A DNA stretch of 64,000 nt from Pyricularia pennisetigena (lineage: Eukaryota > Ascomycota > Sordariomycetes > Magnaporthales > Pyriculariaceae): assembly GCF_004337985.1 (NCBI RefSeq), contig NW_021940918.1:2956169-3020168 (forward strand), written 5' to 3'. Position numbers and translations under genes: made by a program. A model generated the notes under the pieces. It ran no database searches. It was not told the DNA's origin and worked only from the letters and a program-made list of their open reading frames with translations. Below are positions 22,887 to 34,304 of the stretch, piece by piece (positions within the stretch are counted from its first letter, which is position 1; the number at the start of each line of letters is the position of its first letter).

Positions 22887-25164
22887 ATGGCGGCTTCCGC
22901 ACTAGCCAAGTTCAACTCTACAACGGATTACATACTGCAAAGCTACCCAAGATGGCAGGATATGGACTTCAGCAAAAACTGCACAATATATGGTGCCTGG
23001 CTGACCGCCTACATCACTACATACCGGTTCGTGATCCCCGTGTTAAAATACTGATGATTCCCGGCTAAACCTTGGGACCAAAAATTGCAGGAGCGACAAG
23101 AAAGCAGTCTTGGGACCCAACCTCCAACTGACCCCCGTCTTTGTCGGCATGGCCCTGCCCGATAACTTCAAACTCCCAGAGGGAAGCCTCCGTGGTAAGA
23201 CGGTGGCTGAGGTAAATGTCGACGCCGAGCTGAATTCATGGTTCTATGCAAACTTGCAAAGGATAAATGCAAACGGCACTTTGGTGGTCAACGAAGACTT
23301 TTTGCGCCATACGATTTTTGAACCCTTTGACAAGTGCACAACCGAGTATTGCACAGCTATCGGTTTTCTCGGCAATGCCGACATGACAGGCATAGGCGTG
23401 AGTTGTTGTTTTTTCTTGTCCAGAGTCACTACTCGTATTCAAAGAATATACATAGACTCATCCACAATCGTCCCCGGATGGTTAGATTATGATTTCGTAC
23501 TACATCGGCGCAGGCTTCGCAACCGCCTACTTGATAGCGTTCAGCATCGAGAGATACAAGCAAGCAAGGAGGCGGCATGTCTCGAGACAAGGGATGCCTA
23601 CGAGGGCTGCCACCTTTGGCCACAAGGCTTCCAAACGCGTGCTTGAGGCGTTTCACGGCAGCTTCTTTGGATACATCACCGCTGCCATGATGCTCTGCGT
23701 ATCGATGCTGGCCGCCGGCATATATATTGCAGTTGACAAGGTCAGTCGCCTTCAGGTGTTTCTTTTTTTTTTTTTTTCACCCAACTCAAATATGCCAGTG
23801 ACTAATACACTGGTATGACCAGATCGGCGAGAACAACCTACCACTCGACGAGAGAGAATCGTTTTTCGGCACAGCCAGCATATACGACATGTCATTGTCA
23901 ATGGCCAGCTGCGTGTTCAGTATCTTTCCCATCTTGGTAGGATACTGCTTCATGCGAGCGCCTGAACAGGGCCAAGGGGCCAACCACAAGAAATGGCTTC
24001 GAAGGTAAGGGAGTAGACTGTTTCATAGGGACTTGTAAACGCCCGTTGCCGAGATATGGCTAACTAGATATCTACTCTTTGACTGACAGGGCGGTGCTGT
24101 TGCTCATCTGGGTTCTCATCACCATTGAGCTCTTTCTCTCTCCCAGAGGAGAGATCGACTATGACGATCGCAAAATCGATCTCAAAAGCATGACGCCATT
24201 GGACCGCCAAGAATACGAAGCCACTTATGTGTGCGACCAGCGTGGAGGGAAAATTTACTGGAACATTGTGAAGGTGAGTTGGCTATGCATCCTTCTCCGT
24301 GGCCACTTGTTGGTCCTGTTGCAAAGCTAACACGAAAAACCACCATAGGCACTTCAGTTTATGGTGATTGGGCTACCTTTGATATGGTTTGTCGCCACCA
24401 TGTTTGTCTTCAAGGGCTTCGCCGTTCCGCGCCTCCGAGACAGCCCAACCCTGCAAAGACTCCGGAAGGTCTGGCATCTGATTCCTGCTTATGTGGCTTT
24501 GGTGCTCATGTGGGCGTCGCTTCTCTTTCTCCAATGGTACCGACAAAAGATTAGGAACAACTCGGGGAAGTTGGGAGAAGAGTCGCAATGGGGGTTTGGC
24601 CAAATCCTCTCCCTCTTTCTCTGGGCCCCGACCGTCGTCGAGTTTGTCTACATTCTCATTTGTAAGTCCCACTCAATCATTGAATCATTCTCCGTGTTTT
24701 TCTTTAGATACAAGACGCAAGTCCACCTACTGACACTCAAAATCTCTTGAAAAAAATCAGGGGGCTTGGAGGACAGCCTTCAGAGCCACATGCCTCCCAA
24801 CCTGCAGCTCACGGTCGAACGCAAGCCTACGAACTTCCAGCCTGGAAACATGGACTACCACCCCGGCGATGAAACAACGGCAAACAACGACCAGCCTGAT
24901 TTCGAGGCCGGCGGCTACAAGATGGTACCCGTGATAAGCTCGAGAGCCACGGCTGCATACGACACGGCCTACTCGAGCCCCATGGCGACGCCTCAGGCGG
25001 CCCCGCCGGTCGAGCAGGTCGCGATCGCGGACGGGTTCTACGCCCAGGACATGAGCGGCAACTGGGTGATGGTCAGCAAGGAGCAGGCTGCGATGCTGCC
25101 TGGGTGTATGCACGTCGTCAACGGGCGGGTGGTTCCTCCAGTGAGCAACACCGCGCAAACGTAG
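22887..25164 (+). CDS. Seven-transmembrane orphan protein with long N-terminal domain and C-tail
   Basis: Seven exons (22887-23026, 23091-23397, 23486-23740, 23823-24004, 24090-24273, 24349-24661, 24761-25164) encode 594 residues; all six introns keep phase. Residues 1-149 form a soluble domain with Cys (KCTTEYC) and possible N-glycosylation sites (NCT, NGT). Seven hydrophobic helices follow at about 150-170, 211-232, 257-278, 296-312, 358-380, 399-419 and 438-460, then a tail of about 133 residues rich in Pro/Ala/Gln ending with a small conserved-looking stretch (DGFYAQDMSGNWVMV). This order resembles a receptor-like membrane protein, but I recognise no GPCR class motif, and an enzyme or channel is possible. 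No clear signal peptide was seen. Confidence 0.8.
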
Positions 25165-26495
25165 GTGCTCGGGTTGACTGAGAATGCGATTGGTTCTTTG
25201 ATTTTTTTTATGATTCTTTTCTCTTCAGCCTCCAGCGTACTCGTTAATGCTTTTTCTGTTTGCTGTTTTGGACAAGTCGGTAGTTCATGGTTGGATTTGC
25301 TTGCTCCCTATACCCCGAGTTGTTTATGTGTTTGTTATCTTACTGCTGGAAACAATCCTCTTTCTAAATCTACCATATTTTAATGTTTATGATTTGTCAT
25401 CTGCTGCCCAAGCTGACGCGTGCCATCTGCGATTCCATGGTTTTGCCCACCTTGTTGCTTTCCTTCTGAAATCTGGATTTTGCCAGGTGTATGTCGATTC
25501 TGTTGAGCCGTTTCCTTGAGGTCAGCTGAGGATTTGGTGCCGTGTTAAGGACCAACACACCGTTTGTCCAGTACGGGACTCTTCTACATTTGTTTCTCTT
25601 AGGGTTTGTACCTGCCGTGTTCCCACAATGAACATGTTTGTTTGTCCTAACGGAATATCCTGGCAAGAATACCTATCGGATAAGAATGGCATTGCTACTC
25701 GTTATGCAGTTGGATTGCACATGAAGGACGTTGACCGGCGGGGTTGGCTGGACACAAGATGCCAATATCTGTGTCAATGGGGCCGATTGATATCTACCTA
25801 CCTAGGTATGCAATCCCCTACCATTTTGCTGTATTATGTCTGCCACTCACACCTGCATTACCCTGTCGCTACCATCATGGTTGCTGTCCGCTGGTCGGTC
25901 GCCCTTCAAGGTCTTTCTTATCTCGTCGATCTAGGGCTACCGGTACGTATACCAAAGGGAACTGCTTTGTAGGATGGGACGTTACATCTGCAGACGCCAC
26001 AGCGAACCAAAAAAAAAAAAAAAAAAATTGACGATCAATTTTTGGATAAATCCTTGGGCTTCTCCCAAAGAGAACCCCATTCGTCCTTCTGCCCAACCCC
26101 GCACATATGCCGAGAGCTCACTGGAGACCTTTTGCACATGTATCGCTTTACCTCTCCGCAGTTGGCCTTGAGGGTTTGGGGAAACCATGTTGCCATGATT
26201 GTCACGCTCAAGGGAGCCAATCTTGTGCCGATCAAATACGATGTGAGGCTATCCCCGCATTGTCCGGGCAGTCAAGAAACCGAAGGGCAAACAGGACTGT
26301 AGAGTTTATTTATAATTGGGTGGTTAGCCACAAAACCCTTTGGTCAAGCAGCTTTTTAGTCAAGTTGCTCTCTTCCCGCGCCCCGGAGAATCTATACTAT
26401 CTCAGGTCTTTGACGGGTGTATAGGGTTGGCAGACTCCAGGTCCTTATAACCTGAGACTCGGGGGGAATACTAGACATATTTTTTTCCAAAATAA
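25165..26495. other. Intergenic, no gene seen
   Basis: T-rich 3' sequence, an A18-like tract near 26010-26027, and promoter sequence of the OPT gene. Open frames here are short, overlapping and without family features. Confidence 0.6.
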
Positions 26496-27102
26496 ATGGC
26501 CAGGTCAGACAAGGCCAGCGAGGCCAAGCCTCCTGAGATGCCCGACCTGTCATCTTCCGACTCTATTCTGTCTCCCTCGGGCTCCAGGGTAGACTCGGAT
26601 ACCAAAGAGAAGCATGCGACTGTGCAGACGACCAGAACCTTGACCGATAACACTGCAGCAATGTCTCCGTCGGCCACGCGAGATGAGCCAGCCGCCTTTG
26701 AAGAGATCGCAGCAGCAGCGCCGACCGCAGTGGAGTCGCCGCAGCGAGACGAAATCGAGGAGATTGTCGAAAAGATGGGCGACGGGGCCGTGGGCATCAC
26801 TCCAGAGATGCGCGCCAAGGTAGAGGCGTATTATGGGCGCAAGGCCGAGGAGGAGAACCTCGCGCCATCGGCCGACGTCGTGTACATCCTCGACAAGATC
26901 GCGCTAATGTCGGAGGAGCAGGCCTTGGAGATTCTCGTCAGGGCCATCGACTTTCACAGCATCGATCCAAACTTTCCCAGTGCAACCATGGCAAAGATCA
27001 AGCTGTTGGTCCAGGGGCAAAAGGCTTCGGGGCTTGATCCGGCAGACTATGATTTTGACGTAAAGACTGAGGCGGCTATAATTTACCATGTTAGCCATCC
27101 CG

Positions 27103-27139
<37 letters not shown>

Positions 27140-29593
27140 TGCTGCACTACGCTGTAATCGGGCATCCAAACACTGACACTCGGAATAGCACTCGCCCTAC
27201 CCCGAGGTCCGCTCCGTGACCATGCCAGGAGACGACCCAAACACACCCTGCGAAACGCTCAGGGCGTATCTTCTAGGCCTCATCTTCACCGCCGGCTGCA
27301 CAGCCATCAACACCTTCTTCTCCCCACGTCAGCCCAGCATCGAGATCAAAGCCCAGGTGATGCAGCTCCTGCTCGCGCCCTGTGGGAAGTTTGTGGCAAA
27401 GGTCCTGCCGGACCGAGGCTTCACCTTCAAGGGGACCAGGTACACGCTCAACCCAGGGCCCTGGACCTACAAGGAGCAGGTGCTGGCCACCATCATGTTC
27501 ACCATCGCCAACAACGTCGGCAACGTGTACTACGTCTACCTGGTCCAGCGGATGCCGCAGTATCTCGGAAACACGTGGGTCACCTTCTCGTACGAGATCG
27601 TGCTGGCGCTGGCCACGCAGTTCTTCGGCCTGGGCTTCGCGGGGCTCCTCCGCCGCTTCGTCGTGTACCCGGTGACGGCCGTATTCCCCAAGGTCTTCCC
27701 GGCGCTCGCGTTGAACCGGGCGCTGGTCCTGCCCGAGAAGAACAAGGGCGAGGTCGTCAACGGGTGGCGGGCGTCGAGGTACCGCTTCTTCCTGACGGCG
27801 TTCGCGCTCATGTTTTTCTACTTTTGGATCCCAAACTACCTCTTCAAGGCCGTCAGGTCCTTCAACTGGATGACTTGGATCGCGCCCGAGAACTTCACGC
27901 TGGGCATGATCACGGGCTTCTGGGGAGGCATGGGCTTCAACCCGCTGCCGACGTTTGACTACAACGTCGCGGGGAGCTCCGTGCTGGTCACGCCCTGGTT
28001 CTCCGCCATACAGCAGTACTCGATGCGGGTCCTCTCGGGCCTGATCATCATCGGCATGTATTGGGGGAACATGTACTGGTCTGCGTATATGCCCATCAAC
28101 AGCAACGAGGGTATGCCGTCTCTCTCTCTCTCTGATTTTTACATTCCATGTTTTGTTACGACTTCCCCCCTCTGTCCCACTGACGGCTGACTGGCCCCCC
28201 TTCCATCACAGCCTTTGACAACACCGGCGTCAAGTACAACGTCACAAGAATACTCAACGACGACCGCACTTCGATCAATCTGGACAAGTACCGGGACTGT
28301 GGCCCACCTTTCTTCTCGGGCGCCAACGTCTTTGGCCAAGGAGCCTGGTTTGCATGGTATCCCATGACCCTCTTCAGCGTCACCATACAGTACTGGGACT
28401 CGATCAAAAGATCCGCCATCGACATGTGGAACGGCATCCGACACGGCAGATCCATCTACGAGTCGTACGACGACCCGCACACGCGGCTCATGAGCGTGTA
28501 CCCCGAGGTGCCCGACTGGTGGTTCCTCGCAGTGCTCGTGACCTCGCTGGCCCTGGGCATCACCGCCCTCCAGGTCTGGCCCGTGGCGCTGCCGGTGTGG
28601 TCGCTGTTCGCCGTGGTGGGCATCAGCGCCATCATGCTGGTGCCCTCGGTGCTGATCATGGCGTCGGCGAACGTGACCATGGGCTTCAACGTGCTCTTCC
28701 AGCTCCTCGGCGGCATCTGGTTCGTCGGGAACCCCGAGGCTCTCATCCTGGTGGTGGCCTTTGGGCAGAACTTTGACGCGCAGGCCCACGACTACATCTC
28801 GGACCAGAAGATGGGCCACTACGCCAAGGTGCCGCCGCGGGCCGTGTTCCGCGCGCAGATGATAGCCGTCCTCGTCAACTGCTTCATCTTCGTCGGCATG
28901 CTGGACTGGATGGTGCTCAACTACAACGACGGGACCCTGTGCCGCTGGGACAACGCGCAGCACTTTGTCTGCACCAACGCCGTGCTCGTCTACGCGTCGT
29001 CCATCGTCTACGGCGCCTTTGGCGTCCGCAACATGTTTGAGCTGTACCCCGTCCTCCCCTACTGCTTCCTGATCGGCGCCGTGGTCGGCATCGCCTGGGG
29101 CGTGGGGAGGCGGTTCGGCGGCCGGCTGCGCTCGTGGCTGCGGTCGCGGTCCTCGGCCGAGCGCCACCGCCGCCTCCTCCACTCGCTCGACAGGTGGGTG
29201 TTGGGCCCGGCCTCGCGCCTGTACTGGTTCGACCCGGCCGTGGCCTGGGCCGGCGCGCTCAACTGGACCGGCGGCAACAACCTGTCGTACGCGACCGTCG
29301 GCATCTACCTCAGCTTCTTCTTCATGTACCACGTCAAGCGCCGCTACGGTCCCTGGTGGGAAAAGTACAACTACCTGCTCGAGGCCGGCTTCGGCGTCGG
29401 CATCGCCGTGAGCGCCACCATCCAGACCTTTGGGCTCGCCATGACCAGGACCGAGCTGTCGTGGTGGGGCAACACCGTCACCACGGCCGGCGTCGACTAC
29501 CGCGCTTACAACCAAAACGCTACCTTGCTGCCGCTGCCCGACGTTGGCTTCTTTGGGCCGACCGCGGACCGGTACCCGATGAGGTTTTCCTGA
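26496..29593 (+). CDS. Oligopeptide transporter, OPT family
   Basis: Three exons (26496-27089, 27189-28110, 28212-29593) encode 965 residues. The first about 190 residues are cytosolic and Ser/Glu-rich, with an acidic segment (RDEIEEIVEKMGDGAVGI). Then comes the family entry HSPYPEVRSVT, followed by many membrane helices. LNPGPWTYKEQ holds the NPG motif typical of OPT proteins, and WGGMGFNPLPTFDYN is another conserved segment. Proton-coupled uptake of small peptides or related conjugates at the plasma membrane is expected; the substrate cannot be told. The first donor is GTTAGC, unusual but required by phase, and that intron contains a (TA) microsatellite. The GC-rich third exon produces a long spurious antisense frame. 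Confidence 0.93.
27108..27136. repeat. (TA) microsatellite in OPT intron 1
   Basis: 29 bases of alternating T and A, 18 bases after the donor of the first OPT intron. Confidence 0.95.
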
Positions 29594-30299
29594 AAAAAAG
29601 GAGGGGGCGGTTGGGGATGGGGTAGCCAGTAGGAAGTGTTCTTTGTGGATTTTGTTACGATTGATGAAAGGGGGAACTGATAAAGACAGCCATAGATTGT
29701 TTTCAGGATAACCCGAGATTATGATTTTCAGTGTTTCTGTTGTGAACTACCTGCTTCTTTTGTTTTTGGTTTTATGCACGCTGACAGTCTTCACGGCCTA
29801 TGGAAGTAAATTGTGACGTTGAAGGTAAGAATCCCTATGCAATAGGTTCTCCACTTCGAGGACTGCGTGTTGCAGCCAACAAGCGTCTCTGGTTCCCAGC
29901 ACCAAAAGATACAAGGGCCGGAGCGGTAGTAAACACACGAGAAAAAAAAAAAAAAAAAAAAAGTGGCGATCATTAACAATTCCTCGTTTTCAATGTTTTC
30001 CTCGTAATTTTCGCAAATTAGCGACATCACGTTCGTTTGTTCAAGAGTTGAAGAGCAGGTAAGGTTTATCGCAGCATTAGAGCGACTATCTGGTTAGGTT
30101 CTGGGACAGTTCCAGAGTATAATAGCCCCACTCTAAGCCTACTGTAGTCCGAGATGTGCCGTGCCTAACCGCAATTCGCTATAGTGCATCCCACCAAAAG
30201 CCAGCGCCAATCCGCCGCAACCGAGCAATTGAGCTATCCGAGCTCATCACAAATCCAATACATACCAAATCATCCGTGATACCATCAAACGACAAAAAA
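29594..30299. other. Intergenic, no gene seen
   Basis: 3' region of OPT, an A tract of about 20 nt near 29943, and promoter of the enoyl-CoA hydratase gene. Confidence 0.6.
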
Positions 30300-31432
30300 A
30301 TGCCGCCAGTCTCGAGGATACTCTCATGCGCCCCAGGAGTAGCCATACGCCCATTAGGTCAATTGGCCCGTCCTACTCGCGCCTTTGCCGTCGGCACTGT
30401 TCGCTACTACTCCACCGAGCAACCCGAGGAGCCCCTTATTCGCGTGACGGACCTCCCCGCGCCCAGCAGCGGCCACATTCGAGTCCTCGAGTTGAATCGG
30501 CCAAAAGCACGTAACGCCATCTCTCGAGCGCTTCTGGCATCGCTGCGAGAAGAGGTTGACTCGATTGCCCGGCAATATGATGCGCAAACAGGCGAGGAGA
30601 TCCCGACGCCGTCGTGGAACAAGAGGTTCGGAGGGATAGCAGGCGACAGCGAGAAAGGCCCCACGCGTGCTCTGGTGCTCGCCAGTGCAGTGGAGAGCAG
30701 CTTCTGCGCTGGAGCTGACCTCAAGGAGCGGAGGGGATTCACGCAAGAGGAGTAAGTTTCGCACAAGCTTTTATAACTTTGGTCGATTTCTAATGGGATG
30801 AAATGCTAAACGTGCCAATCTCGCTCATGTCTAGAACTAACGAGTTCCTCGCCAATCTACGCTCTACATTTGCCGCCCTTGACGCCCTACCGATTCCCAC
30901 CATCTCCGCCATATCATCCCGCGCCCTTGGAGGAGGGCTCGAACTTGCCCTGTGCACGCACTTCCGAGTCCTGACCTCCAATGCCGTCGTGTCGCTGCCC
31001 GAGACTCGCCTCGGCATCATCCCCGGAGCGGGCGGCACTCACAGGCTTCCCCGCCTGATCGGCGTCGGTCGCGCCCGCGACATGATCGTGACGGGCCGCG
31101 TCGTGTCGGGCCCCGAAGCCTACTTCCTTGGCCTGGCCGACCGATTGGTCGAGGTGCTCCCGCCCGACGAGCAGGAGGCCGCTGACACCCAGGACAAGGA
31201 GGCGGCGCTGCTCGGTGCCGCGCGCGAGGCTGCGCTGACCGAGGCCGTGCGCCTTGCCTCGCAGATCTGCGAGGGCGGACCGATCGGTATCAGGGCCGCC
31301 CTGCAGGCTGTGCAGGCGCCGTCCCAGGAGACTGAGAACAAAATGTACGAGAGGGTGATCGGGACCGAGGACCGGAACGAGGCGCTCAAGGCGTTTGCGG
31401 AGAAGAGAAAGCCTGTGTTCAAGGGGAGGTAA
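30300..31432 (+). CDS. Mitochondrial enoyl-CoA hydratase/isomerase, AUH-like
   Basis: Two exons, 30300-30751 and 30835-31432, encode 349 residues. The N-terminus is Arg-rich without acids (SRILSCAPGVAIRPLGQLAR), a mitochondrial presequence. The crotonase fold shows SSFCAGADLKER (first oxyanion-hole segment), then SRALGGGLELALCTHFR with the central Gly of the second oxyanion-hole segment, and SLPETRLGIIPGAGGTHRLP with the catalytic Glu. These features fit methylglutaconyl-CoA hydratase (AUH) of leucine breakdown, or a closely related short-chain enoyl-CoA hydratase. The frame at the exon join gives QEETNEFL, as in homologous proteins. Substrate specificity is inferred. Confidence 0.92.
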
Positions 31433-32066
31433 TCTAGCGCGTAGCAAAGCAATCTCAAGTGATTTTCGACCCGGTTCAAAACTTGTGACGCTGCGAAATG
31501 CAGGCTGTTGGTTCAAACTGGTTTAGACATCGAATCGAGAGCTTGGGCTGAGACCAGACCCAGATCGGCCTGGTCTGAGAGCCTCAAAAAGCCTAAATCT
31601 GGGGCCACTTTTGAACGGCGGCCTTGACGGGCTGCGCATATGTACCAGAGAAAACTTGACAGCTTACGGCATTGATGTGTCACCTCAGCGCAGGATCATC
31701 TATTGGTACGTCACTAAATGCTACGGCTAGCCCGGGGTGCGCGACCAAAGCCGCCCACGGCCGGCTCACGAAGCTCCAATTGGCCCCACATGAGCTTTCC
31801 AGATGACATCATGATTAACATCATTCGAGATCAACGCCTCAAGCCTTTGAGCCACCAAGAGAGTATTTATCACGGGCAAGAGCTGTAAATTTCAACTGCA
31901 ATTGTGCGTTCAAGATTTTTTTTTCCCATTCATCTTAGACCTCAAATCCTGCTTCTCGTTTCATCAAAAGCACTTTTACCAGCACGAAAGAAATCCATTT
32001 TCGAAAGCAAGCCTAGCTTCCTACACGAATACACTTACAGCAACTGCAATCCTTCATCCATTCACA
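31433..32066. other. Intergenic with promoter of the LEA-like gene
   Basis: No gene. A small inverted repeat (AGACCAG at 31551-31557, CTGGTCT at 31570-31576) lies just after the hydratase gene. Confidence 0.6.
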
Positions 32067-32574
32067 ATGTCTTTCGCCGTTCGCCGTGTCGCTCTTGCTT
32101 CCCGCACAGCTGCCGTCTCGACTGTGCCAAGGGCATCATTCACCACCGGCTCGATCCTCAACAAGACCCCCACAGAGTCCGTCAAGGATGGCCTTAAGAA
32201 GGTCGACCGTGTCGTGAGCGACAAGCTCGTCGACGGAATCAACGTCGCTGGTAAGTCCTTTTGACTCTGGTCTCGTCTTCTTTTGCGGCTCTTACTGATA
32301 TAAATGACGACACGCAGCCAACGTTGGTCAGAAGGCCAAGGAGGTCACCGAAGACATGACCTCTAGCGACGCTGCAAAGAAGGCCAGCGAGCTTGCCGGA
32401 GAGGCCCAGGGAAAGGCTAGCCAGATGGCGGGACAGGCCCAAGGAAAGGCGAGCGAGATGGCCGGCCAGGCCCAAGGAAAGGCGAGCGAAATGGCCGGCC
32501 AGGCCAAGGGCAAGGCTGCTGAGGTTCAGGGTCAGGCTCAAGGGAAGGCAGAGGAGGTCAAGCGCAACATGTAA
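32067..32574 (+). CDS. LEA-like 11-mer repeat protein with mitochondrial presequence
   Basis: Two exons, 32067-32250 and 32318-32574, encode 146 residues. Residues 1-30 are Arg/Ala/Ser/Thr-rich without acidic residues (VRRVALASRTAAVSTVPRA), a mitochondrial targeting signal. Residues 83-137 are five tandem 11-residue repeats of the KASEMAGQAQG type, typical of group 3 late-embryogenesis-abundant proteins that form amphipathic helices on drying and protect membranes or enzymes. At DNA level the 33-base units around 32400-32510 are nearly identical, so the array probably grows and shrinks by unequal exchange. Stress protection of mitochondria is inferred. Confidence 0.85.
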
Positions 32575-34304
32575 TTGGGCTTGAATGATGCTCTGCAGGG
32601 CAAGGTGGTGTGTTTTTTTTTATTATTTTCACGTATGGCGTTTCACGGATTGCAACGAGTCAGTTTAATTTTTGTTTGGCGTGTAAGATAAATTTACGAA
32701 TATGCCATCTACTTTCCAAAGGGCCACCTCATCAGTCACTTTGCCGCAATATTGGACAAATGCTTGCGACGACTTGTTTCCGAACAAAGTCCGGTCCCGC
32801 ACATCAACCCCTTTTGCAATTAAATTTCGGATTTTGAGATTTGGTCCGAACCCCCAGCAACTATCGGTTGAATGAGGATGGAATCACTTGTGGGTTGAGC
32901 TTCGCGGACACCCCTTGTCAGGTACCTGATTTTTGGAATTGGTCAAAATGTAGCTAGCTACTCAAGCAAACCGCCAGCCCAACTACTTTGGCGCACAAGC
33001 TTCCTACGAAATCGGCTGGCAGGCGGGAAGTTAAACGATCAAAAACCTAAGATGAATTGTAATTCTATACAAGTAACGGTTTCCCCAATCTGCATCCATT
33101 TAACTGGCAGACATCGCCCATTTATCTATCAATCATGCGGGGGGACCAAGCCCGAATCTGGAAGGTCTCTGCCGGAGTGCCAAGAACTGCAGGACCACCA
33201 CCATTGCCACTCGTCATGAAGCCACCACCACTTATTTTATTTGGTAACCCCACCGTTTAGTAGGAAGCAGCACAAGGGGCGGAGGGGGGGGGGGGGGGTT
33301 TTTCATTTTGCCCGCGAGTCACAAGATCAGTTTCAAACAAGTCTTCGTTCATTCAACAACGTCGCCAGTCGGAATGAAAATGTATCAAGAAATCCAAACG
33401 AACCTGCCGACTGTGTCTAAACCAAGGAGCGAATAGCGATAATTTCAGATAACTTGGTATAGGCCAACTTTTTTTTTTTTTTTTGACACGTGAGGGCAAC
33501 CTGGCCTACTCTGCTCTGCTCCTACGAGTCGTTTCCGCGCGGCCTTTGTTTCGCGATGTTTCCGTGTTTTTGCAAAACTACTTGTGGATCTGACAAGGGG
33601 GGGTCCGCGAAGTTCAACCCACAGGTAGGTCACTGATTCTGGGTTTTTCAACCTCTTATTAGTCAAGCGTCGCATGCCGTACAGACCTCCACAAGCACCA
33701 CCTCGACTCGTAGCGCATTCGCATGCGTCGGGTCGGCCACTGCCAAATGGCTCGTTATCTTGGACTGCACAACCATCTACGGCAACAGTCGCCGCCATGA
33801 TGCCCGTGCATTGCATGTGCACTACCAGCACCTCCTCCTGATGGTGTGTCGTCCAGCATCCAGGAGGCAAGTCCACGGTGGCGTGAACTTGGCCTATCCG
33901 TGACCCCTCAAGGCTGTAAGCTTCCTCTTCAGTGATTTGTTTGTGATGGAGAGATTTTCATGCCATGCCTAATGCGGCAAGTAGTTTTATGGACCAGACC
34001 CAGGGCCCATGGAACCCCAAGACTGTACAGTACAGTCAGTACCTTGTCACTGCAGGGGTACTCCTTTGAGTAGCATCCACTTTCATGGGGTTCAATGGAG
34101 ATAATAGCCCTGCATGGAGATAGCTTGTCTCGTATCTCGCTGCGAAATGTTTACTCGTGTTGTTGCGGCCCATCCGACAAAGCACTCAGACTATGCAGCC
34201 ATGGAGGGTTATATAACAAGCCGTGCCCTTTTGGCCATGTCTTGTTCCTGTTCTCCGGCCGATCCCAGCATCCGTCCCGGGCCTCGCTTGCCACGCTTCA
34301 CATC
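32575..34304. other. Intergenic with G15 tract, palindrome and peptidase promoter
   Basis: No gene seen. It contains a G15 tract (33284-33298), T15 near 33469, a perfect odd palindrome at 34021-34037 and TTATATAA at 34209-34216, about 90 bases before the peptidase ATG. The frames at 33445-33876 are not supported. Confidence 0.6.
34021..34037. promoter_or_regulatory. Perfect 8+1+8 inverted repeat upstream of the peptidase gene
   Basis: GACTGTAC, one central A, GTACAGTC. It lies about 270 bases before the S28 peptidase start and could bind a dimeric regulator; no factor is known to me. Confidence 0.35.

Noticed and set aside
28139..29515. 458-residue open frame antisense to the OPT third exon
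   Set aside because: GC-rich codon bias on the + strand opens the complementary frame; the translation is low-complexity (Asp/His/Val/Arg) without family motifs, while the sense strand encodes a clear OPT protein.
34095..34304. Upstream in-frame start for the S28 peptidase
   Set aside because: It would put 70 residues before a classical signal peptide, and a TATA box lies within that extension.
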